This document shows, piece after piece, positions 7,431-10,436 of a stretch of 10,436 nt of DNA. The translations under genes were made by a program, and so were the position numbers. How positions within the stretch are numbered: the stretch's first letter is position 1; each line of letters starts with the position of its first letter. Origin of the DNA: Bacteroidota bacterium (GTDB taxonomy: Bacteria; Bacteroidota; Bacteroidia; Cytophagales; Cyclobacteriaceae); assembly GCA_003242315.1 (NCBI GenBank), contig QGUY01000134.1:1-10436 (forward strand), in the 5' to 3' direction. The notes beneath the pieces were generated by a model that was given only the letters and a program-made list of their open reading frames with translations, searched no databases and had not been told where the DNA came from.

Positions 7431-7751
7431 ATGAATTGGAAGACTATATACATAAGAGGAAGAAATGATTTTCGCGAAGACGTCAATCGCAGGCTTGACC
7501 ATTCGCGCCTGCGCGTAATGCCTGGGAGCCTTGGTACTTCCGAGGAAGCCGCAGAGATGTACTGGGTAGCTGAGAACGTTGAGTTGAGAGACTTCAAACG
7601 GGCTATTGGCGCGCGGACGATCTGGAAGTACAGGTTGAGATTTTATACTTCATTGGAAGAATTCATTGAAGCAAAATATGCCGAGGATAATCCTTCCGGC
7701 GACGAAATGCCGGAGGAAGACTTCATGCCTGGATTTCCGGGTCAGCCTTGA
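7431..7751 (+). CDS. Small hypothetical protein
   Basis: A 106-residue soluble protein I do not recognise. The ATG at 7431 (M-N-W-K-T-I-Y-I-R) is preferred over the ATG at 7344 because the extra 29 residues (Arg/Lys/Ser-rich, two Cys) look like translated noncoding sequence, whereas the protein from 7431 has a regular amphipathic composition. Visible features are an E-M-Y-W-V motif, then L-R-D-F-K-R-A-I-G, then K-Y-R-L-R-F-Y-T-S-L-E-E-F-I-E-A-K-Y, and an acidic Pro/Gly-rich tail (residues about 88-106). There is no signal peptide, membrane segment or catalytic motif. The ordered aromatic/basic core suggests a folded alpha-beta domain. It follows the PHP gene on the same strand after 234 nt, too far for a confident operon, and converges on the cellulase gene with a 4-nt gap. 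Confidence 0.7.
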   Translation: MNWKTIYIRGRNDFREDVNRRLDHSRLRVMPGSLGTSEEAAEMYWVAENVELRDFKRAIGARTIWKYRLRFYTSLEEFIEAKYAEDNPSGDEMPEEDFMPGFPGQP

Positions 7752-7755
7752 ACCT

Positions 7756-8898
7756 TCAGGAGTCCTGCATCAGCTTTAGCAGTTTAGCATCAAGCTTGTG
7801 GCCGTACCAATCCTTGTACGCAACGTCGGTGCGTCCGGAATCGAGGATGCCAAAGCTGCCGATGAACTCCCACAATGCAAAACCGATGTTGTTTTGCTTA
7901 AGTATGTCAAGCACATCACTGAACCAGGCGAGGAACACGTCGTGCGGTGTCTTATTATAGCAACCGCATTCACCGCAGTGTACACCGACACCCTCTTTGG
8001 TGAGCTGGATCCAGGGAGCGTACGCTTTTTCCAGCAACTCTCTGCTCAAGTACTGGTCGCCTACCTGCCCCGGCCATTTCGGTTCCGGCAGGTTGTCGGG
8101 ATCCTTAAATGCCCAGGACGCTTTGTAGTGTGAGATGATGCCGGGATTGTATCCCCTGCAGCTTTGAGCTATGTTGAGATCCTTGAGTTCAGGGATTACG
8201 GTGTTGCCACCGTTGTTGCCGTCGGCGATGACAAGGTGGTCAGGATTGTGTCGCCGGATGGCTTCAGCAGCTGCCTTAGCGACCTTCCTGTAAAGGTCGC
8301 CAGGTACAGCCGTGCGTTTTGAATGCTGGTCGTTCATGTCCTCCCGCATCGTTGGCTCGTTTACGAGGTCAAAGCTGATGAGTTTGGAGGAGACGTTCTT
8401 GTAGCGTTTCGCCCACATGTCCCAATGGAAGCAAAAGGCGTCAAGAGCTTCCTTGTCGAGCCACAGGTTGTACGGTTCATGGAAGCCCGCATTGATACAG
8501 TACCCCGGAGCCCGGTGGAGGTTCAGGCTCACGTGTATATTGTACTTGTGTGCCAGGCTGACTAGCCTGTCAACCTTCTCCACGGCCGATTCCTTGATCT
8601 TATAAACTTCGTCGGGCGTAATTTTCTTCGTGTGATCAATGTCGAGATAGGAGGGATATGCCATCGGTATCCGGATGAAGTCAAATCCCCAGTCGCTCAT
8701 CCACTTGATATGTTCTTCTGTGGTGGTACCCCGCGAGGAGGCCGGATTCGGCGAAAAGAAATCCAACAGGTTAAAGCCCTTCCATCTTGGCAGCTTGTTC
8801 GTAGGTGCCGGATTCGGTTGTGCCAGCGACGTGGCATCGGAGATCGCCAGAGCCGCCCCCGCAAGCGCGGTGTTTCTCAGAAACGTTCTTCTCTTCAT
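7756..8898 (-). CDS. Glycoside hydrolase family 5 (cellulase-family) enzyme with Tat signal
   Basis: A 380-residue exported enzyme predicted to hydrolyse beta-linked glycans with retention of configuration. The N-terminus carries a twin-arginine motif (R3-R4-T-F-L), an Ala-rich hydrophobic stretch and a likely cleavage site near S-L-A26, which points to export in folded form. The TIM barrel spans about 38-375 with the usual GH5 positions: R76 in I-R-I-P, H128 in L-H-R-A-P-G, N180-E181-P (acid/base), H257-Y258, nucleophile E310 in H-C-G-E-C-G, and W343 in A-L-W-E-F. All catalytic residues are present. Cysteines 308, 311 and 313 crowd the nucleophile. No carbohydrate-binding module or type IX sorting domain is present. 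GH5 covers endoglucanase, mannanase and glucosidase activities, so the substrate is not assigned. It is divergent from the amidotransferase-like gene and transcribed alone. Confidence 0.92.
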   Translation of the reverse strand: MKRRTFLRNTALAGAALAISDATSLAQPNPAPTNKLPRWKGFNLLDFFSPNPASSRGTTTEEHIKWMSDWGFDFIRIPMAYPSYLDIDHTKKITPDEVYKIKESAVEKVDRLVSLAHKYNIHVSLNLHRAPGYCINAGFHEPYNLWLDKEALDAFCFHWDMWAKRYKNVSSKLISFDLVNEPTMREDMNDQHSKRTAVPGDLYRKVAKAAAEAIRRHNPDHLVIADGNNGGNTVIPELKDLNIAQSCRGYNPGIISHYKASWAFKDPDNLPEPKWPGQVGDQYLSRELLEKAYAPWIQLTKEGVGVHCGECGCYNKTPHDVFLAWFSDVLDILKQNNIGFALWEFIGSFGILDSGRTDVAYKDWYGHKLDAKLLKLMQDS

Positions 8899-9036
8899 GT
8901 CCGTAGGGTTCTATGTAATCGGGGATCTTGTCCAACTTAGGAATAAATTTGTACTTGCAGTATGAATTGTTTGACGAGTTGTACTATTTTGATTCAGGCG
9001 CAACGCACAAGTCACTTTGGACAAAATGTGTAGCAA
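8899..9036. promoter_or_regulatory. Divergent promoter region between GH5 gene and amidotransferase-like gene
   Basis: This 138-nt AT-rich gap lies between two divergent start codons. TTTG (8970-8973) and TATTTTG (8985-8991) resemble Bacteroidota promoter elements on the plus strand but are only 11 nt apart, short of the usual 19-20. TTGTGCG on the minus strand (9010-9004) repeats the core seen in the other two divergent gaps. No confident promoter can be drawn. Confidence 0.4.
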
Positions 9037-9732
9037 ATGAACCGAACGCTGATCGGTATTATAGGAGATTACCGCGAATCCAAGCATACACACCGTGCGC
9101 TGCAGGAATGCATCCGCCATTGTCAACCCCATGTCGGGAATGTTTCGTTCGAATGGCTCCATACGAGCCAACTGAACAAGGTGATGCTTAACTCCTACAA
9201 CGGTTTCTGGATTGCCCCCGGTTCTCCTTATGCTGATGACGACGCCGTGTACACCACCATCCGGCGGCTTCGCGAACGGGACCACATTGTCCTGGGAACT
9301 TGCGGAGGATTTCAGTATATGCTGGTGGAATATGCCCGAAACGTCCTCGACATTCCCGAAGCCGAACATGCCGAGACTGATCCCCATGCCAAAGTGCAGG
9401 TTATCGAAAAGTTGGCGTGCTCGCTGAAGGGATCGCGCGAAGATGTGATCATCGAAGATGAGAATTCGTGGCTGTACCGCGTGATGGGCGTCAAGCGGTT
9501 CGAAGCGGGATACAATTGCGCCTATGGCCTGACGAAAGCGTGGCAGCAGAAACTCAGCCAGGACCCGATGGTCTTCACCGGATTTTCTCCGGATGGCGTG
9601 GCGCGCGCGTTTGAATTGCGCGATCACACTTTTTTTAGAGGAACGTTATTTCAGCCTCCCCTAACATCCAGCCTGGAACAACCCAATCCTTTGATTCTGG
9701 ATTTCATTCGGGTTTGTCAGGGCGCACCCTGA
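9037..9732 (+). CDS. CTP synthase C-terminal-like class I glutamine amidotransferase homologue
   Basis: A 231-residue cytoplasmic protein resembling the glutaminase domain of CTP synthase but without the synthetase half. It has the N-terminal I-G-I-I-G-D-Y strand, F-W-I-A-P-G-S-P-Y (oxyanion-type loop) and the nucleophile elbow G-T-C89-G-G-F-Q, all typical of class I amidotransferases. Where the family normally has an F-H-P-E catalytic His and Glu, this protein reads L-F-Q206-P-P, so the classical Cys-His-Glu triad is incomplete. I recall a stand-alone family annotated as 'CTP synthase C-terminal region-related (seleno)protein' with a similar T-L-F-Q/V-P pattern; here the nucleophile codon is TGC (Cys), not TGA. 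Glutamine hydrolysis is therefore doubtful and the true reaction is unknown. The start at 9037 gives the normal first strand. It converges on the FKBP gene with a 5-nt gap and is followed by a hairpin terminator. Confidence 0.85.
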   Translation: MNRTLIGIIGDYRESKHTHRALQECIRHCQPHVGNVSFEWLHTSQLNKVMLNSYNGFWIAPGSPYADDDAVYTTIRRLRERDHIVLGTCGGFQYMLVEYARNVLDIPEAEHAETDPHAKVQVIEKLACSLKGSREDVIIEDENSWLYRVMGVKRFEAGYNCAYGLTKAWQQKLSQDPMVFTGFSPDGVARAFELRDHTFFRGTLFQPPLTSSLEQPNPLILDFIRVCQGAP

Positions 9733-9751
9733 CAAGTTCACTTTCCTTTTT
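9714..9751 (+). terminator. Rho-independent-type terminator overlapping the amidotransferase-like stop codon
   Basis: TTGTCAGGG (9714-9722) and CCCTGACAA (9727-9735) form a perfect 9-bp stem around a CGCA loop. A T-rich tail follows (TTTCCTTTTT, 9742-9751), but with a broken T run, so strength is uncertain. The gene's own TGA (9730-9732) lies in the right arm. The tail lies inside the last codons of the opposing FKBP gene (its Lys-rich C-terminus). On the minus strand the sequence after the hairpin is not T-rich, so it should act mainly on plus-strand transcripts. Confidence 0.65.
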
Positions 9752-10397
9752 GGGGAGATTCCGGCTGTGCGCCGGGAGTAACCTTCAGTAATTCAATTTC
9801 AAAGATAAGCGTGGCGTAAGGCGGGATTTCCATCCCTGCGCCACGTTCGCCATAGGCCAGGGGATAGGGCAGGAATATTTCCCACAGATCACCCTCATGC
9901 ATGAGCAACAACGCTTCTGTCCAGCCCGGAATGACTTCCGCAGGCGTGAAGGTAACAGGGCTATCCGGTTCCGATTGGTCGAACACATGGCCATCGATCA
10001 GGGAGCCTTTGTAGTGAACAGTGACGCTGTCGTCGGGTCCGGGAGAGGGACCGCTTCCTGTCCTTATAACGCGATACTGAAGTCCGGTTGGGGTTTGGCG
10101 CACATCGTCGCGCTTGCGGTTTTCTTGAAGGAATTGCAGGTTTTCCGTCTTGATCTTTTCATTGCGATATTCAATGGCGGCCTGAAGGTATGGCTGGATC
10201 ACGCGCATGCACTGATCTACACTCATCTTTAGCTCCTTGCCCAGAAACACATCGCTTAATCCGGCATTGATGGCGGCGGCATTGAGCGAGTCACCGCCCT
10301 GGTTTCGCAGGTTTTGGGCCAGGAGTACACCTGCAGCATAGCCAGCTTCCTGATGCCGATCAGAGAGGTCGATGGCGGTTTCTTTGGGTTTCTTCAA
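9738..10397 (-). CDS. FKBP-type peptidyl-prolyl cis-trans isomerase with N-terminal FKBP_N-like domain
   Basis: A 219-residue folding helper that isomerises X-Pro bonds. Residues about 13-97 are helical and resemble the N-terminal dimerisation domain of FkpA/Mip-like proteins (Y-A-A-G-V-L-L-A-Q-N-L-R, then E-N-R-K-R-D-D-V). Residues about 104-205 are the FKBP domain, keeping the pocket residues Y129 (H-Y-K-G), F139-D140, F150, V155-I156, W159, Y182 and F199, so activity is expected. The C-terminal tail is Pro/Gln/Lys-rich. The start is a TTG at 10397: the frame has a stop at 10436-10434, no ATG or GTG lies between, and the next ATG (Met58) would cut the N domain. AAGGTGA sits 4 nt upstream. 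Proteins of this architecture are usually exported, but no signal peptide is visible, so it is either cytoplasmic or its leader is encoded in another frame. It converges on the amidotransferase-like gene. Confidence 0.88.
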   Translation of the reverse strand: MKKPKETAIDLSDRHQEAGYAAGVLLAQNLRNQGGDSLNAAAINAGLSDVFLGKELKMSVDQCMRVIQPYLQAAIEYRNEKIKTENLQFLQENRKRDDVRQTPTGLQYRVIRTGSGPSPGPDDSVTVHYKGSLIDGHVFDQSEPDSPVTFTPAEVIPGWTEALLLMHEGDLWEIFLPYPLAYGERGAGMEIPPYATLIFEIELLKVTPGAQPESPQKGK

Positions 10398-10435
10398 TTC
10401 TTCACCTTTTTCCCGAAACCGGTTACTTTTTGCTT
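10394..10435 (-). other. Possible 3' end of an upstream gene overlapping the FKBP start
   Basis: In the frame one base off the FKBP frame, the minus strand is open from the window edge to a TGA at 10396-10394, giving a basic C-terminus ending G-F-G-K-K-V-K-N. This TGA overlaps the FKBP TTG as TTGA, the layout of translationally coupled genes. Only 13 codons are visible, so the gene is not proven and the product is unknown. Alternatively it is the true leader of the FKBP gene joined by a frameshift. Confidence 0.3.
10402..10408 (-). promoter_or_regulatory. Ribosome binding site for the FKBP TTG start
   Basis: AAGGTGA on the minus strand matches AAGGAGG at five of seven positions and ends 4 nt before the TTG at 10397. 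It is the clearest Shine-Dalgarno in the window and is the main support for initiation at TTG. Confidence 0.5.
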
Positions 10436-10436
10436 A

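Noticed and set aside
7757..7767. CAGGA-G-TCCTG palindrome at the hypothetical/cellulase junction as a terminator
   Set aside because: A 1-nt loop cannot form a hairpin and no T tract follows on either strand.
1979..8898. Polysaccharide utilisation locus spanning the GH78 and GH5 genes
   Set aside because: There is no SusC/SusD pair, transporter or hybrid sensor, and the genes alternate strands with unrelated genes between them.

Overview
The window looks like a chromosomal stretch from a Bacteroidota bacterium, most likely of the Cytophagales type. This is inferred from protein character (AraC-regulated GH78 enzyme, exported GH5 enzyme, PHP lipoprotein, FKBP isomerase with an N-terminal dimerisation-type domain), mid-range GC, and mostly weak Shine-Dalgarno sequences. 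No rRNA, tRNA, CRISPR array, insertion sequence or integrase was seen, and no species can be named from sequence reading alone.

Layout. (1) 1-855 (+) is the 3' part of a PAS sensor gene cut by the window edge. (2) 862-1770 (-) is an AraC-type regulator, divergent from (3) 1979-4387 (+), a secreted GH78-like alpha-L-rhamnosidase. (4) 4400-5764 (-) is a succinate-semialdehyde dehydrogenase, divergent from (5) 5973-7196 (+), a PHP-domain hydrolase predicted to be a lipoprotein. (6) 7431-7751 (+) is a small hypothetical gene. (7) 7756-8898 (-) is a Tat-exported GH5 cellulase-family enzyme, divergent from (8) 9037-9732 (+), a CTP-synthase-like class I glutamine amidotransferase homologue. (9) 9738-10397 (-) is an FKBP-type prolyl isomerase that seems to start at TTG and may overlap an upstream gene.

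Almost every gene is transcribed alone. Strands alternate, convergent partners end 5-12 nt apart, and the three divergent gaps (208, 208 and 138 nt) must hold the promoters. A good hairpin terminator sits over the stop codon of the amidotransferase-like gene, and its T-rich tail lies inside the end of the FKBP gene. No intergenic stretch exceeds 300 nt.

Functionally this is not a classical polysaccharide utilisation locus: there is no SusC/SusD pair and no transporter. The AraC regulator and rhamnosidase form a plausible local regulatory pair for rhamnose-containing glycans, and the GH5 enzyme also points to plant or microbial polysaccharide use. The remaining genes look like unrelated housekeeping or accessory functions. 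The points most worth a second look are the exported PHP hydrolase, the amidotransferase homologue whose catalytic His position appears to be Gln, the altered GH78 catalytic loop, a near-identical 15-16 nt motif in two divergent promoter gaps, a perfect 12-bp LacI-operator-like palindrome, and the TTG start of the FKBP gene. I found no convincing wholly new multi-gene system.
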